Shown: positions 34,053-43,361 of the stretch, piece after piece
Position numbering within the stretch: the first letter of the stretch is position 1
Layout: each line of letters starts with the position of its first letter
NCBI GenBank assembly: GCA_964646615.1
Contig: CAZYEV010000088.1
Location: forward strand, 124,001 to 188,000
Direction: 5' to 3'
From: M3007 sp964646615
GTDB lineage: Bacteria; Bacteroidota; Bacteroidia; Chitinophagales; Saprospiraceae
DNA length: 64,000 nt
Translations under genes and position numbers: made by a program
The notes under the pieces: generated by a model
Seen by the model: the letters and a program-made list of their open reading frames with translations, nothing else
Told to the model about the DNA's origin: nothing
The model's database searches: none

Positions 34053-34065
34053 AACAAGCCACCCT

Positions 34066-34509
34066 TTACGGACGTATGGTAACGTTCGTGGGCGTCATCG
34101 TGCGCCGGACGGACACTAAGTCGTTGGTGGTAACAGCCTCTACCTGAAGGCTAAAGGCCTTGTTCGGCTCGTTCGGCACATTGTACGGGTACTTCACCAC
34201 ATGCACGCGCTCGGCGGGTACGAAGTTGGGCGTGAACGGCTCCGTCTTGAGGAAAGAGTAGGCGCCTGAGGTGCCGATGCGCTGGTAGAATCTCAGCTCT
34301 TTTACGGTGGTATTGACGTAGCTGAGTTTCACGGTCAGCTCAATGGTCGAGCCAGCGGTAGGCGTGGTGGTAGAGGGCGTCAGTTCCGACACCTGCGGCA
34401 CGCTGCCGATGATTTCAAAGTTGTCCTCGTTCGGGTTTTTCTCCTTGTAGCAGGCGCTCAGGGAGAGGAATACGAGGGCGATGAGCATCAGAAAGTTATG
34501 GTGTTTCAT
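34066..34509 (-). CDS. Small Ig-like surface lipoprotein of the Sus-type operon
   Basis: A 147-residue lipoprotein. The signal peptide ends in a lipobox (FLSLSAC, Cys near residue 19), followed by a beta-rich domain (SEVPQVSEL-type strands, STIELTVKLSYVNTTVKELRFYQR). It lies 31 bp after susD on the same strand and is presumably co-transcribed as a third outer-membrane component, as in many Sus-like loci. I do not recognise a named family. The ATG at 34509 is used because it opens the signal peptide. No ligand can be predicted. Confidence 0.72.
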   Translation of the reverse strand: MKHHNFLMLIALVFLSLSACYKEKNPNEDNFEIIGSVPQVSELTPSTTTPTAGSTIELTVKLSYVNTTVKELRFYQRIGTSGAYSFLKTEPFTPNFVPAERVHVVKYPYNVPNEPNKAFSLQVEAVTTNDLVSVRRTMTPTNVTIRP

Positions 34510-34540
34510 GCTGTGCAATCTTTTTGAGTGGGTGAATGGG

Positions 34541-35986
34541 TTATTGGAAAATCCACATTTTGGCGGTGAGGTCTTTGGTATTGCGGGCGACATTGTCGGC
34601 ATTGCGGGCGGCCTCCGAGTCGGGGTAATGGCCGCGCTGAATCCACTGCCCGTTGAGGTCGGGGTTGTGGTTGGCGGGCAGGGCCAGCCCCGGCAGGATG
34701 TCGCTGCGGTAGTCGTAGCGGCGCAGGTCGTTCCAGGCCTCCGGGTTGAGGAAGAGCGCTTTGTATTTTTCAGTGATGACGTGGCTCAGCGTGAGGTTAG
34801 CGGCACCTACCCCGATGTTAGGGTGATTGAGAAAGGTGTTGATGTTGGCTGCTGTAACGCCGATTTTAGTCATGTTGGCGCGGATGCCCTCCTGATAGGC
34901 GGCGTAAGCCTCTGGCGTAGGTGTTCCGCCGTTTTGCAGCATGCGCGCTTCGGCTTCAATGAACTTGCATTCCGAGTAGGTGATCATTTGCAAAGGAGCC
35001 GTCAGGGAGAACTGCCAGCCGAAGAAGACCGTACCGTTGTTGTAGCGCACGTTGGCGCCTGTAGCGGCGCCTGGGTTCATGCCGAAATAAACGGTGTCGG
35101 CGGCCACCGTTTTGAAAGCGTGCAGCGGCAGGCGCGGGTCCACTATGCCCTGGCGCGTTCCATTCATGAGGTTGATGAACGTTGCGCTGAAGTTGGTGGT
35201 GAAGTTGCCTGTGTTGTTGGCCAGCGCCACCTGATACCAGCGGCTCAGGTTGCGGTCGTTGTACACCAATTGGAAGTCTTCGCTATTGGCGCTGATGCCC
35301 TGGCTAAGGGCAGAAAGGATGTCGGCATACACACCCGAGCCGCGTTTTTTGGCTAAGTGGAGCAGATAGCGGGCCTTTAGGCTGTGGGCGGCCTTGCGCC
35401 ATTTGGCGATATCACCTTTGTAAATCAGGTCGTCGGCACCGGGCTTAAAGACGGTGGTCGGGCTGTTGAGGTCGGCGATAGCCTCATCCAGCAGGCGCAG
35501 AATGTCATTGTAGATGCTTTCCTGCGCATCGTAGGCGGGTTGCAGGTTCGTCAGCTGGTTGTCGGCTTCGCGGAAAGGGATGTTCTCCCACAGCGACGTA
35601 CCCAGACCGAGGTTGTAAGCCAACACCACTTTGGCGATGCCGGCGTAGTGCGGTGAGCCTGTGGCACTGGCTTTTTTAATGATTTCGTTAGCATTAGGCA
35701 CGATACTCAGATAGATGTCGTCCCAGGTAGCGCCGAAGGTGTTTCGGTTTTGCGCATCGAAGCCGCCGGCGGTAACGCTGCCAATGTGCTGTACGTAGGA
35801 ATTGACCACCACCGATGCCTTTTGGGTGGCTTCTGCCGAATAGAACATGATGGTGGGCGTCAGTGTATTCAGCGGTGCATCGCTGGTGCGGTTGGGGTCT
35901 ATGTTGGTGTCGTCGCCCAGGAAGCTTTTGCAGCTGCTTAGCGTCAGCAAGGCGAGCAGGAGGCTATATGCAGAGATTTTTTTCAT
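34541..35986 (-). CDS. SusD/RagB-family nutrient-binding lipoprotein
   Basis: A 481-residue outer-membrane lipoprotein of the SusD/RagB family, the lid that delivers ligand to its SusC partner. The lipobox is LLALLTLSSC (Cys near residue 19). The TPR-rich scaffold and the C-terminal ALFLNPEAWNDLRRYDYRSDILP (written here without its first part) are family features. It starts 36 bp after the susC gene. The sequence resembles SusD-like proteins of the DUF-type found outside polysaccharide loci. No glycoside hydrolase accompanies the pair here, so the ligand could be a peptide or another nutrient. Confidence 0.9.
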   Translation of the reverse strand: MKKISAYSLLLALLTLSSCKSFLGDDTNIDPNRTSDAPLNTLTPTIMFYSAEATQKASVVVNSYVQHIGSVTAGGFDAQNRNTFGATWDDIYLSIVPNANEIIKKASATGSPHYAGIAKVVLAYNLGLGTSLWENIPFREADNQLTNLQPAYDAQESIYNDILRLLDEAIADLNSPTTVFKPGADDLIYKGDIAKWRKAAHSLKARYLLHLAKKRGSGVYADILSALSQGISANSEDFQLVYNDRNLSRWYQVALANNTGNFTTNFSATFINLMNGTRQGIVDPRLPLHAFKTVAADTVYFGMNPGAATGANVRYNNGTVFFGWQFSLTAPLQMITYSECKFIEAEARMLQNGGTPTPEAYAAYQEGIRANMTKIGVTAANINTFLNHPNIGVGAANLTLSHVITEKYKALFLNPEAWNDLRRYDYRSDILPGLALPANHNPDLNGQWIQRGHYPDSEAARNADNVARNTKDLTAKMWIFQ

Positions 35987-36022
35987 GATGCAAAAGAGTT
36001 TTTTTGATGAAAGGCAAGCGGT

Positions 36023-39000
36023 TCAGAAGCCTACCGACAGGTTGAAGGTAAAGCTGCGCGTGATGGGGGTGTTGCGTCCGGTGAAGCCGATGAGATTACT
36101 ACCCGAGCCGAAGGCCAGCGCCTCAGGGTCGTAGCCTCGGAAGGGCGTGGAGAGGAACAGGTTGCGGCCGGTAACGCCGATTTGCACCGAGCTGAGGCGG
36201 TTGCCGAGGAGCGATTTGGGCAGCCGGTACGAAAGGGTGGCGTTGCGCACGCGGAACCAGGATGCATCCTGAATGACGTAGGAGTAGTGGGCATTGATGC
36301 CGAAAGCCCGATAAGTGTCCTGGTTAAGGATGGCCGTTCGCTCATTGGGCGTTCCATCGGCATTGACGCCTTTCCAGCGCACGACCATATCGCGCTCTTC
36401 GGTAAACCAAATAGTGCCGTTGCGGATGGCGTTGTTTTCGCCCAAGTCCACCACATCGCCGCCATGGCGCATTTCTAACAAGAAATTGAGCGTGAAGCCT
36501 TTGAACGAAAACGTGTTGTTCATGCCGCCGAACCAGTCGGGCAGGGCATTGCCCACCTTGACGTATTGCGCCTGCTCCAGCGTAGGCAGGCCATTTGTGC
36601 CGATAATCGGCTGGCCCTGTTCGTTGCGCCGCCAGTCGAAGCCATACAGGTCGCCCACGCTGCCGCCTTCTTCTACGCGCAGCACAGCCCGGCCCGCCAG
36701 GGCCGATACGTAAGTGATGGTCTTAAGGTCTTCGGGCATCTCCGTAACCTTGCCGCGGATGCGTGTCCAGTTGAAGTCAATGCTCCAGCGGAAAGGCCCG
36801 CGGATGGGATTGAGGCCTACCAAAAGTTCCACACCGCGGTTGGTGATGACACCGGCGTTGGTGGTGTAGCTGGAGTAGCCCGTAGCCGTGCTGATGGGTA
36901 CGCTCAAAATCTGGTTGCGGCTCTGGCGCACGAAGTAGTTGGCCTCAATGGACATGAAGTTGTTGAACAGGTTGGCTTCGATGCCGCCTTCCGTTTCGGT
37001 CGTGAATTCAGGTTGCAGATTGAAGTTGCCCACGTTCGGGTCGCGCGTGAAGCCGCCCACCGTGCCGAAGGGGAAGCCTGGCACAGGCGAGAAGTAGTTG
37101 CCGATGCGATAGGGCGGTGCGTCCTTACCCACAGTGGCCCACGAGCCGCGCAGCTTCAGATAGCTGAGCACGTCGTTGTCGCGCAGCAGGTGATTGGTCA
37201 GGATGTACGACAGGCTGACCGATGGATAGAAGAAAGAGCGGTTCTGTTCGGGCAGTGTCGAAGACCAGTCGTTGCGGCCCGTCAGCGTCAGGTACAGGTA
37301 GTCGTGGTACTCTAAGCGCGTCTCTGCGAATACACCCACTAAGCGGCGCAGCGAGCCACCGCGCAGGGGGAAGTAGTTGGTGGCGTTTCGGATGTTGTAA
37401 AAGCCGGCAGCGATGAAGCGCTCGCCGCGTACGCCCAGAAAGTCGTTTCTAATATCCGTGATGGCGTTGCCCAACGTAAAGTGCAGGTTCAGGTTGCGGG
37501 CCAGCGGCCGGTCGCCCATGAGGAAGAAGTTCGAGTTCAGTTCGCGGAAGTTGATGGACTGCTCCACGATGAAGCCGCCCACCTGAGTGCCGAGGTCGAG
37601 GTCAGGGCCTACGACGCGATTGCGCTCATCGTTGTAATAGTCCGCCGTTATCTGGTAGCGCGCCTTCAGCCAGGGCAGAATTTCATAGTTGAGGTTGATG
37701 TCGCCAAAAACGCGGTTGACCTTAGAAATCTGCGGGCTTTCTTCGGCCATGTAGCGCGGGTTGTCAATGATGCCGGCAAACGGGTTCTTCTGTGTGCCGT
37801 CGGGGTTGCGGTGGTCGTTGATGTCGAACGAAGGCGACCAGAACCACAGCGAACTGAAGACCGATTTGTCGCCGGAGGGCGGGGCGGTCTGGCTGTTGTT
37901 GTTGTAGTTAATCTGCGCACCCACCGACAGGCGGCGGCTCATGCGGTGCGTGGCCGCTAAGCGCGCTGTGGCGCGTTTGAAGTTGGAGTTGACGACAATA
38001 CCGTCGCTGTTGAGGTAAGAGAACGAAGACTGGAACGTCGAGTTAGCGTTGCCGCCCGAAAACGACAGCGAGTGGTTCATGTTCTTGCCCGTTACGTAGA
38101 ACTCCCGAAAGTGGTCGTAGAACCGGTCTTCGGGCAGCGCTGGCGGGCCATATTGCCAGAACACCGTGGCCGGTGGCTGGCGCTCTAAACCATTGAAGCC
38201 CTGATAGTAAGTGCGCTGAATGCGCGGCGCCTTGTCAATGTCTTCGATGCCATAAGAGAAGTTGTAGTTGATGCTGGTGCGCCCATCCTTACCTTTTTTG
38301 GTCGTGATGATGAGCGCGCCATTGGCCGCTCGCTGGCCGTACAGAGCAGTAGCGGCAGCGCCTTTCAAAATGTTCACACTCTCAATATCGTCTAAGTTCA
38401 GGTCAGCCAGGCGGTTCGAGTTCATGAACTGCTCATTGCTGTTGATGGCATTGCTGCCAGCCGAAGGCAGCACACTCACCACATCAGTGTTGTTGCTAAT
38501 GATGATACCATCCACGACAATGATAGGCTGGTTGTCGTTGTCGCCGCTGAGCGAGTTGATGCCCCGAATGTTGATGCTGGCCCCTGCACCGGGCGCGCCT
38601 GCCGAGTTGTTGATGACCACGCCGGCTACCTTGCCCTGCAGGGCGTTGACTAAGTTCGTCTGATTCGATTGCAGGAGGTTTTCGCCCGAAAGGGCCTGCG
38701 AACCATAGCCCAGCACCTTCTTGTCGCGTGCAATGCCAAACGATGTAACTACGACCTCGTTGAGCACATTCGTCTGCGACAGAACCACGTCAATTACCGA
38801 CTGCCCGTCAATCGGAATTTCCCTGCGGTCGTAGCCGGTGTAGCTGACCACGATCACGCCGTTTGCCGGGGCATTCACCAGACGGAAGTTGCCTTCCACG
38901 TCCGTGATAGCGGCAATGTTGGCGTTCTTCACCATGACGGTAGCGCCAATGAGAGGCTCGCCGTCGTCCTTGGAAGTTACCTTGCCGGTAACGGTGAGGG

Positions 39001-39061
39001 TCTGCGCTACAGCCGTCCATCCCAGCAGGAGTAGCGCCAGTAGGGTAAGTGTCTGTTTCAT
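36023..39061 (-). CDS. SusC/RagA-family TonB-dependent outer-membrane transporter
   Basis: A 1012-residue TonB-dependent transporter of the SusC/RagA type. Order: signal peptide (residues 1-19), a carboxypeptidase-regulatory-like domain (LTVTGKVTSKDDGEPLIGATV, residues 22-100), a TonB-box-like segment near 105, the plug domain with the SusC hallmark INIRGINSLSGDNDNQPIIVVDG, and a 22-strand beta barrel ending in an aromatic residue (TFNLSVGF). It forms the channel below the SusD lid encoded next. The A-rich TACTTTTG box upstream is a putative promoter. The lack of nearby anti-sigma or two-component regulators is notable for Sus-type loci. Confidence 0.93.
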   Translation of the reverse strand: MKQTLTLLALLLLGWTAVAQTLTVTGKVTSKDDGEPLIGATVMVKNANIAAITDVEGNFRLVNAPANGVIVVSYTGYDRREIPIDGQSVIDVVLSQTNVLNEVVVTSFGIARDKKVLGYGSQALSGENLLQSNQTNLVNALQGKVAGVVINNSAGAPGAGASINIRGINSLSGDNDNQPIIVVDGIIISNNTDVVSVLPSAGSNAINSNEQFMNSNRLADLNLDDIESVNILKGAAATALYGQRAANGALIITTKKGKDGRTSINYNFSYGIEDIDKAPRIQRTYYQGFNGLERQPPATVFWQYGPPALPEDRFYDHFREFYVTGKNMNHSLSFSGGNANSTFQSSFSYLNSDGIVVNSNFKRATARLAATHRMSRRLSVGAQINYNNNSQTAPPSGDKSVFSSLWFWSPSFDINDHRNPDGTQKNPFAGIIDNPRYMAEESPQISKVNRVFGDINLNYEILPWLKARYQITADYYNDERNRVVGPDLDLGTQVGGFIVEQSINFRELNSNFFLMGDRPLARNLNLHFTLGNAITDIRNDFLGVRGERFIAAGFYNIRNATNYFPLRGGSLRRLVGVFAETRLEYHDYLYLTLTGRNDWSSTLPEQNRSFFYPSVSLSYILTNHLLRDNDVLSYLKLRGSWATVGKDAPPYRIGNYFSPVPGFPFGTVGGFTRDPNVGNFNLQPEFTTETEGGIEANLFNNFMSIEANYFVRQSRNQILSVPISTATGYSSYTTNAGVITNRGVELLVGLNPIRGPFRWSIDFNWTRIRGKVTEMPEDLKTITYVSALAGRAVLRVEEGGSVGDLYGFDWRRNEQGQPIIGTNGLPTLEQAQYVKVGNALPDWFGGMNNTFSFKGFTLNFLLEMRHGGDVVDLGENNAIRNGTIWFTEERDMVVRWKGVNADGTPNERTAILNQDTYRAFGINAHYSYVIQDASWFRVRNATLSYRLPKSLLGNRLSSVQIGVTGRNLFLSTPFRGYDPEALAFGSGSNLIGFTGRNTPITRSFTFNLSVGF

Positions 39062-39092
39062 ACGAATAACGGTTTTGATTACGAATGCGAGG

Positions 39093-39100
39093 CAAAAGTA
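39093..39100 (-). promoter_or_regulatory. Putative -7 box of the sus operon
   Basis: Read on the minus strand this is TACTTTTG, matching TAnnTTTG, 32 bp upstream of the susC ATG. A matching -33 TTG is not seen at the expected spacing. Confidence 0.5.
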
Positions 39101-39172
39101 ATGCGCAGTCGTTTCGCATTAAACTTGTGTTAATTTTTTGCCCGGTATTTCGCAGTGTGCTCTGAAAAAGCA

Positions 39173-39220
39173 CAAGCCCTTCCCGCCGCATGTGCAACAG
39201 GAAGGGCTTGCGCTTTTTTT
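39173..39220 (-). terminator. Terminator of the guaA-lptE-TPR-secG operon
   Basis: An 11-bp inverted repeat, CAAGCCCTTCC / GGAAGGGCTTG (39173-39183 and 39200-39210), is flanked by A and T runs on both sides (GAAAAAGCA and CGCTTTTTTT). It lies downstream of secG and upstream of the susC promoter. Confidence 0.85.
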
Positions 39221-39235
39221 ACCCTGCCAACGGCC

Positions 39236-39505
39236 TTAGCCGCCGCTCTGCAGCGGAATGGTTTCTACGCCCGAGCCGCCCGAACCTACGACGAGCACGG
39301 CCACGATGCACAGTACCGCCAGCGCACCGGCGAGCACCCACGTGGCCTTTTCGATAAATTCCGTCGAGCGAGCGGCGCCAAACAGCTGCTGCGCCTGACC
39401 ACCTAAGGTGGGGTCAATGCCGCCGCCTTTAGGGTTTTGGATGAGGATGGCCGCCATCAGCAGCACGCTCACCAGAGCAATCAATACCGTCAGTGTTGCT
39501 AACAT
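39236..39505 (-). CDS. secG: Preprotein translocase subunit SecG
   Basis: An 89-residue SecG: two membrane helices (residues ~2-20 and ~52-75) separated by the family loop AAILIQNPKGGGIDPTLGG, and a short Gly-rich tail. SecG assists SecYEG-dependent export. It starts 4 bp after the TPR-like gene stop, and the lptE-TPR-secG order is common in Bacteroidota. Confidence 0.93.
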   Translation of the reverse strand: MLATLTVLIALVSVLLMAAILIQNPKGGGIDPTLGGQAQQLFGAARSTEFIEKATWVLAGALAVLCIVAVLVVGSGGSGVETIPLQSGG

Positions 39506-39509
39506 TTTT

Positions 39510-40355
39510 TTACGTGTGTTTAGTCAAAGCCTCAATTTGGGCCGCAAAGAACGCGCTTTTTTCGGGATGCAACACCATCAGGCGCCGATACATTTCAACG
39601 GCTTTTTCGCGGTAACCCTGTTGGGCATACAGGCGAGCCAGTGTTTCAGAGGCGATGTCCGGGTTCTCGCTGACGCTTTTCTGGGCCAACTGCTGGGCAA
39701 TGCCGGGCGTTTTCTCCGGCGCTTCTACCGCAGCTGCCGGCGCTGCAGCCGCAGGTGGGGGCGTCGGCAGCACGATAGGTGCTGTGCGGGTCAGCAGCAC
39801 GGGGTTGAAGTGGTTGGCCCATTCAGCAAAGGAGGCAAAGCGCTGCGGCTCAGCGCTGAGTGCAGGCGCGGCGATTGCGTCGCCAACCACCGACTGCGTG
39901 AGCGATACTTCCACCTCAGGTGCTTCTTCTACCGGGATATTCATGGACGGCGATAGCTCTTCTTCGGAGACTTCCTCGCTAAGGTCTGTCCGTTGTGGCC
40001 CGGTGGCGAGCGGCATCTCTCTTTCCGCCGCTGGTGCTTCGGTGCGCTCTTCGCGGCTGGGTAAGGCGTTGAGGGGCTTCAGTTCCAGCACTTCCATTTC
40101 CAGAGCCGGCAGCGGAACGACAGCTCGTTGGGTCAGCAGGCAAAAGAGCAGTTTGCGATCGAGGCTGTAGGCGGCTGCTGTTGCCCGGTTGCGTTCTTCG
40201 TCGGGGTGCTGCTCCTGGGCCGACTTGAGCAGCAACAGCACCTGCAGGTTGGCCGCATACGGATACGTCAGCGCCAGTGTCTTCAGCTCCTCGTAGGGAA
40301 TGGCCGACAGCAGCTCCGGGCTTTGTAAGAATTGTTGAAAACGTTCGTGCGTCAT
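39510..40355 (-). CDS. TPR-like cytoplasmic protein between lptE and secG
   Basis: A 281-residue protein without a signal peptide. The N-terminal ~100 residues are helical (LSAIPYEELKTLALTYPYAANLQVLLLLK, shown only in part), the middle is a low-complexity Glu/Pro/Ala-rich linker (residues ~120-230), and the C-terminal ~50 residues contain a single TPR-like hairpin (TLARLYAQQGYREKAVEMYRRL). I know it only as a conserved Bacteroidota neighbour of secG and lptE; no function is established. The ATG at 40355 is used because the upstream ATG at 40379 overlaps the end of lptE. Confidence 0.72.
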   Translation of the reverse strand: MTHERFQQFLQSPELLSAIPYEELKTLALTYPYAANLQVLLLLKSAQEQHPDEERNRATAAAYSLDRKLLFCLLTQRAVVPLPALEMEVLELKPLNALPSREERTEAPAAEREMPLATGPQRTDLSEEVSEEELSPSMNIPVEEAPEVEVSLTQSVVGDAIAAPALSAEPQRFASFAEWANHFNPVLLTRTAPIVLPTPPPAAAAPAAAVEAPEKTPGIAQQLAQKSVSENPDIASETLARLYAQQGYREKAVEMYRRLMVLHPEKSAFFAAQIEALTKHT

Positions 40356-40375
40356 GACAATGCGGCGGTTTGGCC

Positions 40376-40882
40376 TCACCAGTTGTTGAAGGCGGCGTTG
40401 AACACGTCTTCCAGCAACTGGTCAAAAATCTGGCGGATGAGGGCATCCTGGATGCTCAGCAGGTCCTGGTCGGCGCCAAATTCGGCAAAATGGCTGAAGG
40501 TGCGCTCCGCAGGCCAGGCGCCTTCAGCGCCCTCGACGTTGACGGTGTACAGCAATTGCAGGCGGATTTCCAGCCGGTTGAGCGAAACGGTCTCGCCAGG
40601 TTTGGGCGCCACAGGCACCACCCGAAAGTCCGTAATGCGACCGCTAAACTCGGCGTCCGGCGCGTCGTTCACTAAGCGCAGCGGCGTCTCCGTGCGGATT
40701 TTGTCCTTCAGCCGCTCCGTGAAGTCCACGGCCAGCGTCGGCGGAGCACTCGCCGCCGCGTTTTCGATGTTCTGCACAAAAAAGGTCTTCACCTTTGGGT
40801 CAATCGAAATGCCCTTGAGCGAATAGCAGCCCGTGTGGGTCAGCCAAAAGAGCGTCAGCAGCAGCGGAAAAAACAATCGCAT
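40376..40882 (-). CDS. lptE: LPS-assembly lipoprotein LptE
   Basis: A 168-residue outer-membrane lipoprotein of the Bacteroidota LptE family, which plugs the LptD barrel during LPS export. The lipobox is FWLTHTGC (Cys near residue 19), followed by YSLKGISIDPKVKTFFVQNI, a family-typical opening. The beta-alpha core contains SGRITDFRVVPVAPKPGE. The ATG at 40882 opens the signal peptide; an upstream ATG at 40981 lies in guaA. It is 89 bp after guaA and part of the same run of genes. Confidence 0.87.
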   Translation of the reverse strand: MRLFFPLLLTLFWLTHTGCYSLKGISIDPKVKTFFVQNIENAAASAPPTLAVDFTERLKDKIRTETPLRLVNDAPDAEFSGRITDFRVVPVAPKPGETVSLNRLEIRLQLLYTVNVEGAEGAWPAERTFSHFAEFGADQDLLSIQDALIRQIFDQLLEDVFNAAFNNW

Positions 40883-40971
40883 GGATGAGCAATTAAAAGT
40901 CAGAAACGAAAAATGCGCGGCCTCACCCCCAAACGCTGGAAAACAGACCGTTCGTTTTCCGTTTTCGCTTT

Positions 40972-42510
40972 TCATTCCCACTCAATCGTGGCCGGCGGTT
41001 TGGTACTGATGTCATAGACGACGCGGTTGATGCCCTTGACGCGGTTGACGATGGTGCTCGACACGTCGGCTAAGAAGTCGTAGGGCAGTCGGCTCCATTC
41101 GGCGGTCATGCCGTCGGTGCTATTGACGGCTCTAAGGGCAATGGTGCGTTCGTACGTGCGCTCGTCGCCCATAACACCTACCGATTGGATAGGCAGCAGG
41201 ATGGCGCCGGCCTGCCATACCTGGTTGTAGAGGCCGTACTCCTTGAGTTTTTCGATGTAAATGGCATCGGCTTCTTGCAGCAGTTGCACCTTTTCGGGCG
41301 TGATGTCGCCCAGGATGCGGATACCCAGCCCCGGCCCAGGGAAAGGGTGGCGATTTAAAATGTCTGGTGGAATGCCCAGCTCGCGTCCGACGCGCCGCAC
41401 CTCGTCTTTGAACAGCATGCGCAGCGGCTCCACGATTTTCAGGTTGAATTTCTCCGGCAGACCGCCTACGTTGTGGTGGCTTTTGATGGTAACCGAGGGC
41501 CCATGCACACTGACCGACTCGATGACATCCGGATAGATGGTGCCTTGCCCCAGCCAGTGGCAGTCGGCATGGGCGCGGGCTTCCTCCTCGAAAATTTCGA
41601 TGAACAGGCGACCAATGATCTTGCGCTTGGCTTCCGGGTCGCTTACGCCGCGCAGGGCCTCGTAAAAGCGCGCTTTGGCGTCCACGCCCTCCACGTTGAG
41701 GCCCATTTGCTGGTAGGTGTGCAGGACGCTCTCAAACTCGCCTTTGCGCAGCAGGCCGTTGTCCACAAAGAAGCAAAACAGCCGGTCGCCGATGGCGCGG
41801 TGCAACAGTGTGGCGGCTACCGTAGAGTCCACGCCGCCCGAAAGCGCCATGATGACTTTGTCCTGTCCGATTTGCTGGCGCAAACCACTTACCGTCTCCT
41901 CAATGTAATGCGCCGGCGTCCAATCGGCGCGGCAGCCGCAGATGTCGAGGACGAAGTTTTTGAGAAAAACCGTGCCTTCTACGGTGTGGTACACTTCAGG
42001 GTGGAACTGAATGCCGTACACCGGTGTGGGGCTGAAGCCTTCCTCGGCGCGATAGGCAGCCACGACAATGCTCTCCGTGCCGGCCAAGGCCCGGAAGCCG
42101 GACGGCAGGCGAAAGATGGTGTCGGCATGGCTCATCCACACCTGAGAGTGAGGCGAAATGCCGGCCAAAAGCGGGTCGGAGGGGTCGTGGAGTACCAGCG
42201 TCGCCTTGCCGTACTCGCGGGTTTCGGAGCGCGCTACCGTGCCACCGTAATGGTCGGCGATGAGCTGGGCCCCGTAGCAAATGCCCAGAATGGGGCGCTG
42301 GCCCACGAGCCGTTCCAGCGGAATGCGCGGTGCGTCGGGCTGCTTGACCGAAAAAGGGCTACCCGAGAGCACAATGCCGCGAACGTCGGGCGTCAGCTCC
42401 GGCATCTGGTGGTAAGGCACAATCTCGCAGTACACCGACAATTCGCGGATACGCCGTGCAATGAGCTGGGTGTATTGAGAGCCAAAATCGAGGATGACAA
42501 TTTTCTCCAT
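40972..42510 (-). CDS. guaA: GMP synthase (glutamine-hydrolysing)
   Basis: A 512-residue GuaA that converts XMP to GMP with glutamine and ATP. The class I amidotransferase domain holds the nucleophile Cys in PILGICYGAQLIADHYGG (near residue 80) and the His/Glu pair in QFHPEVYHT. The ATP-pyrophosphatase loop is ALSGGVDSTVAATLL near residue 228, and the C-terminal dimer domain ends KPPATIEWE. The ATG at 42510 (MEKIVILDFGSQ) is preferred over an in-frame ATG four codons upstream. A TACCTTTG box lies only 9 bp upstream, so the mRNA should be nearly leaderless. Confidence 0.96.
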   Translation of the reverse strand: MEKIVILDFGSQYTQLIARRIRELSVYCEIVPYHQMPELTPDVRGIVLSGSPFSVKQPDAPRIPLERLVGQRPILGICYGAQLIADHYGGTVARSETREYGKATLVLHDPSDPLLAGISPHSQVWMSHADTIFRLPSGFRALAGTESIVVAAYRAEEGFSPTPVYGIQFHPEVYHTVEGTVFLKNFVLDICGCRADWTPAHYIEETVSGLRQQIGQDKVIMALSGGVDSTVAATLLHRAIGDRLFCFFVDNGLLRKGEFESVLHTYQQMGLNVEGVDAKARFYEALRGVSDPEAKRKIIGRLFIEIFEEEARAHADCHWLGQGTIYPDVIESVSVHGPSVTIKSHHNVGGLPEKFNLKIVEPLRMLFKDEVRRVGRELGIPPDILNRHPFPGPGLGIRILGDITPEKVQLLQEADAIYIEKLKEYGLYNQVWQAGAILLPIQSVGVMGDERTYERTIALRAVNSTDGMTAEWSRLPYDFLADVSSTIVNRVKGINRVVYDISTKPPATIEWE

Positions 42511-42519
42511 AATCGGCAG

Positions 42520-42527
42520 CAAAGGTA
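42520..42527 (-). promoter_or_regulatory. -7 box of guaA
   Basis: TACCTTTG on the minus strand, nine bases upstream of the guaA ATG. It faces away from a matching box at 42560-42567 that serves the divergent glycosyltransferase. Confidence 0.6.
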
Positions 42528-42559
42528 GGGAAAGCCCCAGCCCTGCGTCGAGGGGCCTT

Positions 42560-42567
42560 TACCTTTG
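42560..42567 (+). promoter_or_regulatory. -7 box of the divergent glycosyltransferase
   Basis: TACCTTTG on the plus strand, 16 bp upstream of the GTG start at 42584. Only about 32 bp separate it from the guaA box, so the two promoters may interfere with or regulate each other. Confidence 0.55.
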
Positions 42568-42583
42568 GCCCCAAAAAATACCT

Positions 42584-43357
42584 GTGCTCGCCGTTTCCAT
42601 CATTACCGTCGCCTATAATAGCGCCGAAACCATCCGCGATACGTTGGAAAGCGTCCGACAGCAGACCTACCCACACGTGGAGCACATCGTGGTGGACGGC
42701 GCCTCTACCGACGGCACCGCCGACATCGCCCGCACCTTCCGACATGTGGCGCGAGTCGTGAGTGAGCCCGACCAGGGCGCCTACGATGCTATGAACAAAG
42801 GCATTGCACTGGCCCAGGGCGATATCATAGGCTTGCTCAATGCTGACGATACCTACGCCTCGCCGGATGCCGTACAGTGGATGGTAGATACCCTGCTGCA
42901 AACCGGCGCTGATGCCTGCTACGCCGACCTCCAGTACGTGCGCCGCGACCGCCCCGATCGCATTGTGCGCCACTGGCATTCCGGCCCATTTCGGCCCGAG
43001 CGCTTCCGCTCCGGCTGGATGCCGCCACATCCGACCTTTTTTACGTACAAAAAACACTACGAAGCACTGGGCGGCTACGACACTCGATTGCGCCTTTCGG
43101 CCGACTACGAGCTAATGCTCCGTTTTTTATACAAACACCGTCTCTCGGCGGGCTATCTGCCTCGCGTGCTCGTCCGCATGCGCACGGGCGGCATGAGCAA
43201 CGCCTCGCTCCGTCAGCGCTGGCGCGCCAACCGCGAAGACCGCCTCGCCTGGCAGATGAACCACCTTGCTCCCGGCCATCTCACCTTGTGGCTCAAGCCA
43301 CTGCGTAAAATCCCGCAGTTCTGGCCCATGCTGATGCCGGTAAAGGGAAAAACATGA
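42584..43357 (+). CDS. Family 2 glycosyltransferase
   Basis: A 257-residue cytoplasmic GT2 enzyme. The fold begins VSIITVAYNSAETIRDTLES, followed by HIVVDGASTDGT (nucleotide-binding DG) and LLNADDTYASPDA (DxD-equivalent region), then HPTFFTYKKHYEALGGYDT and LSADYELMLRF. It resembles colanic-acid WcaA/WcaE-type transferases; donor and acceptor are unknown. GTG at 42584 directly precedes the first beta strand and lies behind a -7 box. The alternative ATG at 42494 lies inside guaA, upstream of that promoter, and would add 30 residues without family resemblance. Confidence 0.8.
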   Translation: MLAVSIITVAYNSAETIRDTLESVRQQTYPHVEHIVVDGASTDGTADIARTFRHVARVVSEPDQGAYDAMNKGIALAQGDIIGLLNADDTYASPDAVQWMVDTLLQTGADACYADLQYVRRDRPDRIVRHWHSGPFRPERFRSGWMPPHPTFFTYKKHYEALGGYDTRLRLSADYELMLRFLYKHRLSAGYLPRVLVRMRTGGMSNASLRQRWRANREDRLAWQMNHLAPGHLTLWLKPLRKIPQFWPMLMPVKGKT

Positions 43358-43361
43358 GGGT

